Source: Blasia pusilla
Taxonomy: Eukaryota > Marchantiophyta > Marchantiopsida > Blasiales
DNA: 64,000 nt
Direction: 5' to 3'
Assembly: GCA_050084515.1 (NCBI GenBank)
Contig: CM114273.1
Span: forward strand, 27,528,001 to 27,592,000
A model generated the notes under the pieces. That model was not told where the DNA came from, made no database searches, and saw only the letters and a list, made by a program, of their open reading frames with translations. The translations under genes were made by a program, and so were the position numbers. Shown here one piece after another: positions 12,470 through 23,854 of this stretch (position 1 is the first letter of the stretch; each line of letters begins with the position of its first letter).

Positions 12470-13170
12470 GCAACCCATCGGAGTCTGACAGGTTGCGCGG
12501 CTCCGCCATCCTGTGTCCGTCGCCACGTGCATGAGCAACCCGTCGGAGACCGACGGGTTGAGCGGCTCCGTCGTCTTCGGAAAAGAACGCGAGGTTCCCC
12601 GTGCAACCCGTCGGAGACCGACATGTTGCGCGCCTCCGCCATCCTCGGTACGTCGCCACGTGCGCGAGCAACCCGTCGGAGACCGACGAGTTGAGCGCCT
12701 CCGTCGTCTTCGGAAAAAAATGCGAACAACCCGCGCAACCCGTCGGAGCCCGACATGTTGCGCGCCTCCGCCGTGTTTGGGACGGGAACGGGACGTATCT
12801 TGGGCAATCCGTCGGAGACCGTTGGGTTGCACGCTTCCCTCATCAAGGGTTAGGAACGAGGGCTTCCGTGCAAGTTGTCGAGTCTGGGCCGGCGCACACA
12901 AGGCGAGGCCCTTGCGCAACCCGTTGGAGGGCGACGGGTTGCACGCCTCGCCGTCTTTGGGCTAAAAGGCGAGGCACCCGCGGAACTCGTCGGGAACAGA
13001 CGGTTTGCACACCTCCGGCATCTTTGGGCAAGAAGGATCGGTATCCGAGCAACTCGTCGGAGAGCGACGGGTTGCTCGCTTCGACAATGTTTAGCAGAAG
13101 CGTGCAACCCGTCCGATGCCGACGAGTTGCAGGCTTCGGGTAATTTCTGAGTTACCAGGACTCCGACGGG
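12470..13170. repeat. Palindrome array in the divergent promoter region, copy 1
   Basis: About eleven palindromes lie between the two gene starts. Starts near 12470, 12535, 12603, 12668, 12735 and 12804 give steps of 65-69 bp. Arms are CAACCCGTCGG-like, and the centre is mostly GAGAC rather than GAGTC. The array fills the interval between the opposed TATA boxes at 12373-12380 and 13331-13338. Confidence 0.9.
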
Positions 13171-13330
13171 TTCCAAGTGTGATGCGCAACCCTCTGCTTC
13201 CCAAATCCGGTAACATATTGCAACAGAATTGAATGTGTTACAGAATTGGATCCATTGTGTCAGACAATGTCACCCACCGAATTCATCTTGTCAAGTAAAA
13301 AATCATCAGAGTATTGCATTTCCTATTCAC

Positions 13331-13338
13331 TATAAATT
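13331..13338 (+). promoter_or_regulatory. TATA box of the transposase-like gene, copy 1
   Basis: TATAAATT lies about 50 bp upstream of the first ATG (13383). The same word is conserved in copy 2 on the opposite strand (35249-35256). It faces away from the methyltransferase TATA box, so the pair and the palindromes between them form a bidirectional control region. Confidence 0.55.
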
Positions 13339-13382
13339 AAATATTCTCATTCTCACTCTCCTCCCGTTGGAATCTTCTTGGA

Positions 13383-16300
13383 ATGGATAATTATGTTAAG
13401 CTCACTTGTGGCAGTCATCTAGCAGCCCTTCCTCAATCGGAAATCATTCGACCCCAAGCTCGTGAGTCTTTCATAAAAGTGGATGAAAATTTTCATCTCT
13501 GCTCGATTTCTTCTTCAATTGGAACCATCTTTGTATCCAAAGATGTTAGGGGTGGACGGTACGGAAGACATAATAGGTGAGACGGTTCAGCCAGTGACCT
13601 TAGACCGTAAAGTATGGAATCTCCTACCTCTACCAAATGGTCAATACAGAGTTTACGGCCTGCCCCTGAATTCATCTGTTTCCCAAGTAGACGGTCTAGA
13701 ATTTCCTAGTGCTCGAGCTCACGTTTGCAACTCCAAGCTCATGGATCCGGCCGACTCCAACCCATGACGCCAGTAACAATGTTGTTTTTCCGAAGAGATT
13801 CCGGATGTTATCAACCTCAGTGGATCCGGACTGACACCAATCGGGCCCTCTCGTCCGCCTACTCGTTCCTCTTGCGAGTATCAGGCAATAGTTTGCTTTC
13901 GTCTCGCCCTTGAAAATGTTTAAGCACATTCTTGTCGGCGAGCCGCCCACGCATTTAAGATAATTGCATTTTTGAGTTGCCTCCACTTGCTGCTCCTGCT
14001 CAAAAGAAGGATGGAGGACGCCTGAAGGGTATGGACAGAAAGTCTCATTGTCATCGATGGTGCAGGCTTCAACAGACCAGTGCTTCAATTCCAGATGGTC
14101 CTTGGATTGTCTCCCGCCGCGAATGCGTGGGAGCCTTGGAGTGTAGAAGTCCAGCATGCCCGTATCTAGAGCGCAACGGGCGAGTCAATACGTCGCAATT
14201 CCCTCCCAAGAATGCAGAAACTCCATACAAGGTCGGTGCCATCATACCGACGGGAGGCCATCGATGTCCTCATTGTCAGGGATCGCCCTTCTGCGTTGGA
14301 GCGTGTCCTGCATACATATTTTTCATTGTCCACGACTTGGGCTCCACGTTAGAGTATACAAGGCTGGCAGTTCATGTTGGCTCCCACACTCATCATGTGA
14401 CCGATGCAATTCAAAGACACATCAAGGAGGATGTGGCGAAGAAAGTAGCCGAGGTCTACAGAAACTCTCCGGGTTCAAAGCTCGGAGTGATCAAGCTCAC
14501 AACGGCATCACAAATTTTTGAACAATTGCTTGGAATCCCTGGACAGGGCGAGATCACGGCGGTTGAGGAGAAACAACTCTGGGAAAATCTCGCATTTCTC
14601 GCTGATCCTGAATGCTTCCGGAATTTGCTGCGTCAAATACGAGTTCTAGATGGAAAGACGGCCGAAATGGATGCCATCGCCAGAATCAAGGCCAACTCTA
14701 GATTTCCATTCATTCAGAGATGGCAGTTCATGGGCCAAGGAGGCGAGGGATCCAGGGCCTATGTCTTCAAAATGTCAACCACAGGTCCGTCGAGTGGCCT
14801 CGATCTTATAGATCGAATGAGGGAAGGGGAAGATCTTTACGGGAGCTGGGTAAGCTTTGATATTTGCTCTGAGAGTCTTTGAACGGATGGTTGACGATGG
14901 GTGCTCACGTTTATGACCATGTGGAGAAGGGACTCAAAACTATATTTGTCTGTGAAGTAAAGGCAGAAGACTTTGGCAGTTTGAAGATGTGTTGGTTACT
15001 CTTACTAGAGGTGGTGAAGGAAAACAAAAGGCCACCTCCGGAAATTTATGGGTTCATGGCGGACAATGCACAACCTGGGTAGATTGCTATCCGGGAAGTG
15101 TTTTGGGGTGGAGAGGTTCAACCGGAGAGGGAAAGGTCGAATGCTTTCCATTGGCAACAGTCTGTGACCCGGTACACCAAATCTTGCATCAAGGAGAATA
15201 AGAGGACAGAGCATGTCACTCTACTCCAACGCTGCAAGGACAGCAAAACCTTGAAGCAGGCCATGGAATGCCAGGAAGAACTTCATGGGTTGTGGAGGAA
15301 GCATGCGATTGAGGGGAAGTACAAAGAGTTGTGCTCTTGGTTGAGTTGGTGGACTGTACGTATGAGACAATGGGGAAACTTCATGCGGCAGGTGAGTTCA
15401 CTATTTTGTCTTGTCAAGCTCACGCTGAGAATTGTTTGTAAAGTTGTAGCTCAGGATGAGAAGCGTGGGAATTATATGGATTTCAAACCCAAGAAACCAA
15501 GCAAGCTGTCGGATGCGACGGGTTGCCCAAGTGTGCAACCCGACGGAAACCGATGGGTTGCATCTAGATGTTTGGTGTCATCCCGAGTGTGCAACCCGTC
15601 GGGACCCGACGGGTCACAAAGTCGTTCATGGGATGCCTCGGCCTTGCAACCCGTCAGGTTCCGACGGGTTGCAGTAGGTGGGTTTAAGGTTACAACACGT
15701 CGGGACTCGACGGGTCGCAGAGTCATTCATCGGATGCCTCGGGCCTGCAACGCGTCTGGTTCCGACAAGTCGCTTATTTCTTTGACTCCTGGGTTATTTT
15801 CGTTCCCTTCTAACATTGCCATCGTTGCAGGGATTGAACGTTCATGAAAATGCCCTCTGGCCCAACACAAGTGGAGCAGAAAGTGTTCATTCCTCTTGGA
15901 GGTCGTCACAAGCATGCCAATGAATTTCACTTGTGGAGGCATGCCAACAAGACCACGCAAGAGCAATGCTACAGTCTACAGCATCCCATATCTTTCTCAC
16001 AAAAGGCATAACAAAAGGAAAAGGGCCGTCGATCTACGAGCTCTATGTCAGGGCAGTTGTAAGATCTGGTGATGAAAAATTGTGTGTTGAAGCCTTCAAC
16101 CGGTACGTAGCTGGAACTCCACTCGAGCAAGACGTACACATTGGTGGGGATATTCGTGGGCGGGTTTCAAGACGTCCCATACAGATGGTGGTAGAGCAGT
16201 CCCAGCGAGACTCGTGGATACCAGATAAGTATCTTGACTTGAGCGGTGTGAAGAGGCAAAGATCGAGGAACAAATCCGGTGATTGATTTGGATGAGGAAA

Positions 16301-17230
16301 TTACACCGCCCAGGTATTCGGGGATCCCGGACCCGTCCCAAATCCATGATGGAGTTACTTCTCCAAAATCAGTGAATGTTTTATTTCAAAAGCCCTCCGT
16401 TGCTGGAAGTTCGCAACATCCCGCCACATTTGGTTCAACAATATGGGATTCGGTAATGGAGGTGGATTGCAACCTAAAACGGTGGCATATATCTCGAGCA
16501 ACCCGGGGCGTGGACCCATCTGCAGCAGGCAGGATCTCGATGGCATTAGGAGAGCATGCGGCACTTTCCTAAATAAGAATCGACAAGGATGGACGACCTC
16601 TGCCGGGTTTTGGGGACTCAAAACCTTTGATCGTTTCACGAGGACCGGGGATCAATTGAAGTACTTCTTCGCCCAAATGAATCTTGCGCTTTCCGGAAGT
16701 CTTATCCGCTGCCATTGGAGCTCCGGGAATACCCCACGATTTGGCCCATCGCCGCAGTGCACGAATCGCACTCAAGACGAAGTGGACAATCTTACAAGTG
16801 CCGGTTTCAGACTCAGAGCGGGGAAGTTCGGAGCATGTTCAGCATTACAGAGACCTTCGTGATTTCAGTATTCAACCCAAGATTGATGTCAACATGTACC
16901 CGGAGAAGGTGGATGATCTCAATCCATTATTTCGTTTGAGTCTAGAAATGGGGTGAAGAGAAATGTAATGTGCAGCAGTGGAGAGAGCAAAGCGAGTGCG
17001 ACTGGGAGGCAAAAATGGAGATCATCGCCACGAAAGATGTCTTGAGTGGCAATGGAATAGGAAGGATGTATTGGGTCAGGAACAACACTGTAAATTCAAG
17101 TGTCACGGGGGTGTATGTGGTGCACATCTGTTGCTTTCCCACATGTTCATGTGATGACTTTGTCCAAAGAGAGACAAGTGGCAAAAGGTATTTCCCTTGT
17201 AAGCACATGTACTATGTGTTGCTGGTAGTT
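13383..17230 (+). pseudogene. Transposase-like gene with zinc cluster and SWIM finger, copy 1
   Basis: The gene starts at ATG 13383 with an N-terminal region of about 190 residues that I do not recognise. Around 14100-14420 a zinc cluster follows (CVGALECRSPACPYLERNG, then CPHCQG, and a terminal VGSHTHHV) of WRKY/GCM1 or FLYWCH style. A helical segment and candidate DDE-core pieces come next (FDIC near 14860, FMADNAQPG near 15053, NAFHWQQSV near 15140). An intron at 15392-15830 has donor GTGAGT, acceptor TTGCAG, and palindromes inside. The C-terminal part ends in a SWIM finger (CSCDDF then PCKHMYYVLL, 17140-17220). Several frameshifts and stops break it. Architecture resembles MULE or KDZ transposases; the superfamily is an inference. 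Confidence 0.65.
15500..15775. repeat. Palindrome cluster in the transposase intron, copy 1
   Basis: Six palindromes or degenerate palindromes start near 15503, 15535, 15591, 15646, 15693 and 15747. Arms are CAACCCGTC-like with GGGACCC, GGTTCC or GAAACC centres. Spacing is shorter and less regular (about 32-56 bp) than in the methyltransferase introns. Confidence 0.8.
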
Positions 17231-17302
17231 TTAAGAGAGTCGGAGGTAGGAGTAGGAATCCACCAACCAATTCTGTCCCTCAAAGAAGTTCGAAGTATTC
17301 TA

Positions 17303-17645
17303 TGGTTATTCTACATTGTGTGTTATCAGACCCTCATTTCAAAGCATTTGCAGCAGGCATTCAGAACTACCCTAGGAAGGATTCTACTTCCTTTTCAGGC
17401 ATAGTTTATTTTTGTGAGAGTTGGTATTTAGTTGAGTTCTAAGCAATTGACTTTTAAGTCTTTTAGTTTGTCTACAATTATGCATGCCTATATCTTCTAT
17501 TTGGTTAAGTTATAACTAATTCAAAGTGTCCATGTTTAAATGTCCAAAGAGCCATAACGGCAAGGCACAAGGGCAAGCCAAGAATAATCCACACTCTAGG
17601 AAGAAGATGAGCATGAGGTTGCCACAAATTCCCCTATTCTCAGAT
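17303..17645. other. Unassigned sequence at the broken end of copy 1
   Basis: AT-moderate sequence without a convincing gene or repeat. It begins exactly where homology between copies 1 and 2 ends, so the junction at 17302 is a truncation or rearrangement breakpoint rather than a visible terminus. Confidence 0.5.
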
Positions 17646-18219
17646 ATTGAGTTGCGACAATGCAAAGTCCTCATTTGTGTGCTATTTGCGATTTGCATGG
17701 AGATCTAGTGATTTGTGATGGGCTTTGCCATCGACAATTTCACCATGTTCATAGAGTTGGCGACGGTGTCTCATTGCCTTGATGGTCATTCCAAAGGACA
17801 AGGTGAACGACCCTTGGTATTGTCCAGAGTGTACCTCCGGGACATACAAATGTTTCAAGTGTGGTAGAATGGCTTCCATTCAAACTAATATGAGACAGTG
17901 CCCCCAACCTTTCTGTGTTCGTTTCTTCTGCCATGGATGCTTGCCACTTGATGTACAGTGTTGCCCTCTCCACACATGTGTGGCATGCAACATGCCATAT
18001 CGCAGTGAGCATCTAGCAAACGTCGTCCAATGTTTGAGATGTCCGAAGACATGGCATTTGGGTTGCTTGGCAGCGAGCAAGGAGGAAGGTTTTGCACCAG
18101 GCAGAGAATCTTGGCGTCATGTTGCACATAATGAGATCAGATGGATGATCTATTGCCCTGATCATCCAATTGTCCCCACATTAGGCACTGCAAATTATCA
18201 ACATATCTCTTGGGTTTAA
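17646..18219 (+). pseudogene. Tandem PHD-finger fragment, EDM2/NSD-like
   Basis: Reading from about 17660 there is a PHD half-finger (LCAICDLHGDLVICDGLCHR, then QFHHV). A frame change near 17780 leads to DPWYCPECTSG. This is followed by a second cysteine-rich module (YKCFKCGRMASI, then CCPLHTCVACNMPY) and a third ending in CLRCPKTWHLGCLA and YCPDHP. This chain of Cys4-His-Cys modules is typical of the PHD array in plant EDM2 and animal NSD proteins, which read histone H3 methylation. Only this array is present, with no SET domain or other region, and it needs a frameshift or short intron to be read. It is best seen as a duplicated host gene fragment sitting just outside giant-element copy 1. 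Confidence 0.65.
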
Positions 18220-18567
18220 TTACTGAATACGATAGAGAAATTTTGTAGGTAAGCACAATGGGTCTATGGTCTCATTACATATTTCAGGTGTAATATTTTG
18301 CACAAATTACTTTGATGTTTTCAGGAGTTTTGTATCTTCAGACTCAAAACTACAACTCATGTTGAATGGACGTTTTGGTTGGGTTGTAATGAATTAAATG
18401 GATTAAGTCTTGAAGTTGGAATGAGGATAGTTATTTGATGTTATGTATGGCAATTGTTGTAGAAGCATAACAAACTTTGATTTGTGACCTCTTTTGTTTG
18501 TTTTTGTGGTACATGACAGGTTGAACTACATATATGACAGTTTGAATGCCTTTGACACCTTGTACAA
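18220..18567. other. Spacer upstream of the DDE transposase
   Basis: AT-rich spacer with no gene. It precedes the transposase ATG at 18568 and may contain its promoter, but no clear TATA motif at a fixed distance stood out. Confidence 0.4.
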
Positions 18568-21500
18568 ATGGCAAACCCTAGTTCCAACTCAGTGAGACTA
18601 GTAGAAAAGACCGCGGAAGGGAAGGATGATGTACCAATTTGTGTGTTGTCCTTCAAAGAAGGACAAACACTGGACGACTTCCGCACTCGATGTGCTAGGG
18701 CAGTTGACTTTGAATTTGATTTTTGGGATGATAGGCTACCAGGTAAAGTTAGACATCCTATTGAGAACCTCATTGAGATTAGTGAACTTGAAGGGAGTGT
18801 TTTTGTGATTGCACAACAAGCCTCTGGATGTATTGGGGGGGTTGCAATTGTGTCCTCGCATTCATGTGCTGCTACTGTGTCTATCATAGAGGACACAAAT
18901 GTTGGGTCTCAATCACATACAGAAGCCACAACCCAAGAGCAAGTAGTCAATACATTGCTTGTCACAGGTTCATTTGAGTCAGTGCTTATGTCTGAGGTGG
19001 CAGCAAAGAGTTGGAATGAAGAGTGGAGCAAGCTTAAAGATTGGGTGAAGCGACAAGGATATGATGAGCATAAGTGGAGAGTGCGAACGTGGGATGAGGG
19101 ACAAGATGTTCGAGGGCACCTAGAGTGCTTAGAGTGTCGGGAGACTTATGGGAATGCAGCAAATTCCCAAGTTTTAAAATCAATTGCAAATTGCTTCAGC
19201 AATTTCAAGACTAAGCATCTCAACAACCCTAAGCACAAGGACAATTTTTATAAGAGACGGGGTCTACCTAGTACATTGATTTCTCCTAGTGACATTATAC
19301 AACAACCTCAATGGGATGATGAACATCAGATCACCGTAGCTTTAGTAATAGTTGAGAAAATGAATGTAGAGGTTGGGGTGAGACAAGAGTGTTCTCTGTG
19401 GACGCCATCATCATTCTTGTCGATACACACTTTTGCACAGGTCATACCTGTTCAAGGTACGATGTATAATCTGTGGCAAGTTGCACACAGACATGTGTCC
19501 AAGAAAGGCCAATTTGGAGCATAATCTACGACAACACTTGGTTAGTCGTGATCACTTGGATGCTCTTGATACTAGAGAGGTCACTGCCCAACTTGTCTTG
19601 AGGTCTGGGAAGAAGGGAAGACCAAAGAAGCCAGATCCTAGGGACTTATTTCCGTCTCAAAATTCCATTACCAAATTCTTAAGCCTTGATGCCTTCAAGG
19701 AAGGAAGCAGTTCAGGAAAAGGTGGGTTTGCTTCCTCCATTGATTTTGGACTAAGTTTGCTTTGTTGGGGCTTCTGGGAGTTAACCGTCCAATGGAGAGG
19801 AGAGTTGATGGATGTGAAGGCCATACTAGATGATCAGACAGGAGGAACTATTTGGGATTGTGAGCTTACCACTTCGGCGCTAGTGTTCAACCCAAGTAGT
19901 AGGTCAATTGTATGTATACAAGGTTGTTTTAGGCACAAGCTTTGCTCTAGATTGTCAAGTAATGGGGGAGGGTTTGAGAACCTCACTTGTAGTCATTGTG
20001 ACTCCATTAAGCGGGAGGATGACTTTCGTGGTCGGGTGTGAGGGAAGCGGAAGCTTTAGTGCATAGAGGAGGCAGGACAACTCAAAGAGGGATGGCCATG
20101 AAGTACTTGACCAGGACAGAGTTGAGGGAGCATGTGGGAAAATTGAACACTCAATTTAGGAGAAAATGTTGGCTTTTGGCACAACAATCACAAAGAATTT
20201 GTGCCTTGAGTATTAGGCGAAAGAAGCTAGAAGACATGTTAGGAGTAGCTCCAGATAGGAGAGATTTGAGACTCTTTCTTAGGAACGTAGTAAATGGACA
20301 TAGGGATGGGGCATTTGGTGGTAAGGAGGGGTTGTGGGATTTCTTGAAAGATGTGGCTAAGAATTTGCAGAGAGTGGCCAATGGTTATCGTTACAGTAAG
20401 AGAACCAAAGCTTTTTCCCAAGCCATGTTCCAATTTGGTGGCCGACAAGTTGCCCACGCTTTCAGAAAACTTGGGAGGGCTGTGTCCAAGACCTTGAAAT
20501 GTGATAGAGCAAAACTACCACCCTTTAGAGCTGGGCTACGAAAAGAGATATTTCAAGAGATCTCCCGAGTACTATTTGCATCAAAACAACTACTTGGAAT
20601 CAAGGGAGATGTGCCTGTAATGTTCACTGAGGATGAAACAAGGATAAAAGAGAGGCCAAGGTGTGTTTGAATCTTTGGAGAAAGTTGGTCTTGATATATG
20701 TATGGGTATGCTCTAACATAATGATAATATTACTTTGCACATTTATATGTCATGTTTATTGTTTTCTATTGGGTTTATGTTCTAACTTGATATTTCTGTT
20801 GTGATAGATGGGAGGCTAAATATGACACGCTTATTGGTTTTTGTGGTCCCTCGGAAGAACATACATGCTCTTTTGGCTTGGAAGTACTTGTTGGGGAAGG
20901 TAATGAAGGGTATGATAAAATTGTGAGTACTTTTGAGAAATATGCGAAAGGTATGTATGCTAGAGTAGAAATTGTGAATCCTTTGCATAAGAAAATGCCA
21001 AAATTGGTGCTCTGTGCCACCGCAACTTGTAATCGATTCAAAGCAGATTGGGTGAGGGAACATTGGGTGCAGCTGAAATCCATGTGGGATGAATATTGCA
21101 GAGTCAGTGTTGGTCCTTTACTGGGGCATGCTAGTGATGGTGATGCTCGTCGTAGGAAATTAATGATGGAAGATTATACTGGTATGAATGGTTCTTTTCC
21201 AAGGTATAAAGTAGGGTGGGAAGGGTGGCAGTATTCTGTGTCCATTCTTCCAAATGGAGACTTGTATGGCTTTGGAGACCAAGATCCACCCCACAATGGG
21301 AAAAAGGCTACTAACCCATTGGACCGATGTGTTGCCATGCTAGTGCTTGGTGACCAACATGCATCGTTGTCCTATGTGACGTCAATTTATAACCATTATA
21401 AAATTGAGGAGCATGGCTTGAATTGGGATGATGTGAATAGGACCGACAGACAGAACTGGGCTGGCCCACAACGGATAGCATCTAGGAGAGTCCAAGCCTG

Positions 21501-23087
21501 CCTACACCACATGTTTGAGCGGCAAGATGTTCGACATGATAGAAGTTTTGGGACAAAGTTGTACCTTGAGATTTGTGCACATTACATCGACATTTTCTTC
21601 TCTGTGAAGCATGACTTGAGAACTCGTATACTATTGGCATCTAAGGTATCTTGGTTTCTCCAACTGTGGAGGCTATGGTTGAGGTACGGTGACCATTCTG
21701 TGACAGGGAATACAGGATGTGTCACAGAAAAAAATATGATCTCTATTCAAGCTTTCCATGATATCAACATGTCTTGCCATTTCATTGTACTCTTAGTTTG
21801 TGCATTTCGAGACAAGTTTCCATATCTTCAAGTTCCATTTCACTTGCTAGGATCTGATTGTTGTGAGATTTTTTTCAGCAAGGTAGGTGGCATGAGTGGT
21901 CATGAAAGAAACTATGACTTTGGATCTCTACTAGATAGTGCAGTTGGAGTGAATCGACTGGCTGGCCTAGAGTATGGACCAGAAGGATTAAAGATACGTC
22001 GTTCACATCATAAGCAAGATCATATTTGGGCAAAATTGCATCCTCTTGGTGAAGGAGACCAAGCTCCGAATCTATTTGATTATTCATTGGTTGGGACTAA
22101 TGAGTTGGTTGTTGATGCTCTTAAAGAAGGGTTGGATGCAAAGAAAAGAGCTTTTGAGGTTGTTGAACATGTCTCCAAGGAGTTCCTTGCCAATTGCAAA
22201 GAGAAGGTGGTGGATGCATCCATGGGATGTGGAGGCCGAGACATGGCCTCATTCAGCTTCAATAAGGGAAGTAGTGTCATGTGATGATGTTGAAGAACAT
22301 GAAGATAACCGATCCACAATAGTGTCTCCAATATATGAGCGACCTAACTGGGAGTCTTGAGTTTAAGGACCCGAGGAAGATTTGAACCATATTGATTCTT
22401 GGGTTGTAGAGGAAAGTTGTGATATCAATGTACCTTTCATAATAGATAACGAAGAGATAGATATTGACATTGATCCAAATCCAATGAAATGGAAGTATTA
22501 GGACATGAAGTAAGACATGTGTTTGCATCTGTTCAGCGAATCGACTAATGTGGCAATTCCCATGCAATAGTGCCTCATCAGAACTTATGAGGGCAAGATT
22601 ATCTATAAATCCACCCTTGTAAGTCAATTGTCTTGCAATCCTTTCATGTCAAAGGATAGACTAACTCGAATAGCCCAAAAGACTTATTACACTCTTTGGT
22701 AAGGGAAAGGAACGTGATCCTAATTGCCCAACTTGTTTGGTTGATGTTGGTAGTGATATTGCAGTTTTGTTTGAATCTACAGCAAATGTTGGCCCTTCCA
22801 CAAGATCAACAAAGTCAAAGAAAAGGAAGGGAGATGAGACACAACTTGCAGTGGAGGCAGGAGTTGCAAAAAAAGAGTATTGGTTGGGGCGTATTGTGTT
22901 TATGATTCAAAAGAATGGTTCACATTGGTCAAGACGTCGTACGGCCTTGGACTTGTTAAACAGGCCTGTACCTCCTCCTGGACAAAAGGGAAGCATTTGT
23001 CGTATTATGTGTAATTGGTATAAGTCTTTCGGCCATGGTAACACCAAAACCTTGTTCAGTTATGATGCAATAGATGTGCAATGAATT
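18568..23087 (+). pseudogene. Multi-exon DDE transposase with two BED-like fingers
   Basis: The gene starts at ATG 18568. The first part contains a Cys2-His2 finger (HLECLECRETYG with HLNNPKHKDNF, about 19110-19250). The next exon, from about 19441, contains a second (CIICGKLHTDMCP, with QHLVSRDH). A helical domain follows (YRYSKRTKAFSQAMFQFGG, about 20390), then MFTEDETRIKERPRW across an intron at 20661-20807. The next exon supplies ASDGDARRRKL (about 21130) and DCCEIFFSKVGG (about 21860), giving a D-D-E set. Downstream pieces up to 23087 (STLVSQLSCNPFMSKDRLTR; WLGRIVFMIQKNG) look like the C-terminus interrupted by stops. The pattern recalls P-element/KDZ-style transposases, but I cannot assign a superfamily. 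Long intact frames (468 residues at 20878-22284) suggest this is one of the younger genes in the window. Confidence 0.6.
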
Positions 23088-23331
23088 GATATTGAAATGG
23101 TGATCTCTAATGTGAATTTGACAATGAACTCAGGGGTACAAGACAAAATATACATACTTGATTCAGTTGACTTACATGCTTTGACTACATATATTTGAGT
23201 GTGAGCTGATCTTGGTGAGTTTTTTTTATGTTTGAGATATGTTAAATTAAATATTTTTATGGAGTGTGCTTAGAATGTACTTGACACTCTTGAATTGTGA
23301 GTACGATAATGGGAGGGAGTAGGCTAGGGGG

Positions 23332-23391
23332 ATGACAGATTGGCTGATTGAGCCTCTTGCTCAATTAGGGGTTCAATTCCCCTCTGTCATA
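23332..23391 (+). tRNA. tRNA-like cloverleaf lacking a D arm
   Basis: The 60-nt segment has a perfect 7-bp acceptor pairing (ATGACAG with CTGTCAT) and discriminator A. It also has a 5-bp T stem around a 7-nt loop (AGGGG, TTCAATT, CCCCT) and a 5-bp anticodon-like stem (TTGAG with CTCAA) around CCTCTTG. The D region is reduced to about 9 nt and position 33 would be C rather than U. GGTTCAATTCC resembles a B box. It is more likely a degenerate tRNA, a tRNA-derived repeat head or an organelle-derived fragment than a working nuclear tRNA gene. Confidence 0.4.
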
Positions 23392-23433
23392 GTGTAAGGA
23401 TAACATGTTGGATGTTAACTTAAGTTGGTGCTT

Positions 23434-23854
23434 TTCTTTTCTTTCAAGGTCTTATTTATTTCAAGTGATTGCTTTACTTAAAGAATTTTAGGGGTACCAA
23501 AAATGAAAAATGATTCCTTTAAAATACATAAGGGTAAGAAAAAAATATTTTTTCACTTATAAGTTAGGGGGTCTAGACCCTAAAACGTCGCAGGTGATGT
23601 AGAGCCCTCCACATAGTGACCCCCCTGAGGATCTGCTAGTAAGCTCTCCGTGCTCAAACCAAAAATGAAAGATTCGTTTTAGGGTTTACGATTTTTAATT
23701 CCATGTGTGAGTGTTCATTTGAAATTTTTTATTTTCCCCTCTGTTCCTGGGTTAGGGTTGCCATCGAGGAGAAAGCTTTATGATTTTTGGGCACCCCTAA
23801 AATTCTTTAAGTAAAGCAATCACTTGAAATAAATAAGACCTTGAAAGAAAAGAA
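23434..23854. mobile_element. Small foldback element with 62-bp perfect inverted repeats
   Basis: Positions 23434-23495 are the exact reverse complement of 23793-23854 by eye, separated by about 300 bp without a gene. This is the form of a non-autonomous foldback or MITE-like element. No target duplication was obvious just outside the arms. The right part of the loop overlaps the first of the direct repeats at 23620-24900. Confidence 0.6.

Larger units (their letters stand above)
5358..17302 (+). mobile_element. Giant DNA element, copy 1 (A end to near B end)
   Basis: The segment matches 31275-43063 in reverse complement almost throughout, including genes, introns and palindromes, with scattered substitutions and small indels. 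It starts with CTGGTATTCTGGCAGG followed by a GA-rich block, exactly at the point where the retrotransposon protease frame stops. At 17302 similarity to copy 2 ceases, whereas copy 2 continues about 420 bp further, so copy 1 lacks its B end. It carries a divergent gene pair: a minus-strand amino-methyltransferase gene (7162-12120) and a plus-strand transposase-like gene (13383-17230). The superfamily is not certain; the SWIM finger and zinc cluster recall MULE- or KDZ-type elements. Confidence 0.88.

Noticed and set aside
12376-13176. Overlapping frames on both strands of 100-180 residues rich in RRSPTGC-type repeats
   Set aside because: They are translations of the CG-rich palindrome array; all six frames stay open because of composition, and the phase is not conserved.
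5358-17302. Helitron or Maverick identity for the giant element
   Set aside because: No Rep/helicase, PolB, capsid or retroviral-type integrase is present; terminal structure and SWIM/zinc transposase point to a cut-and-paste type.
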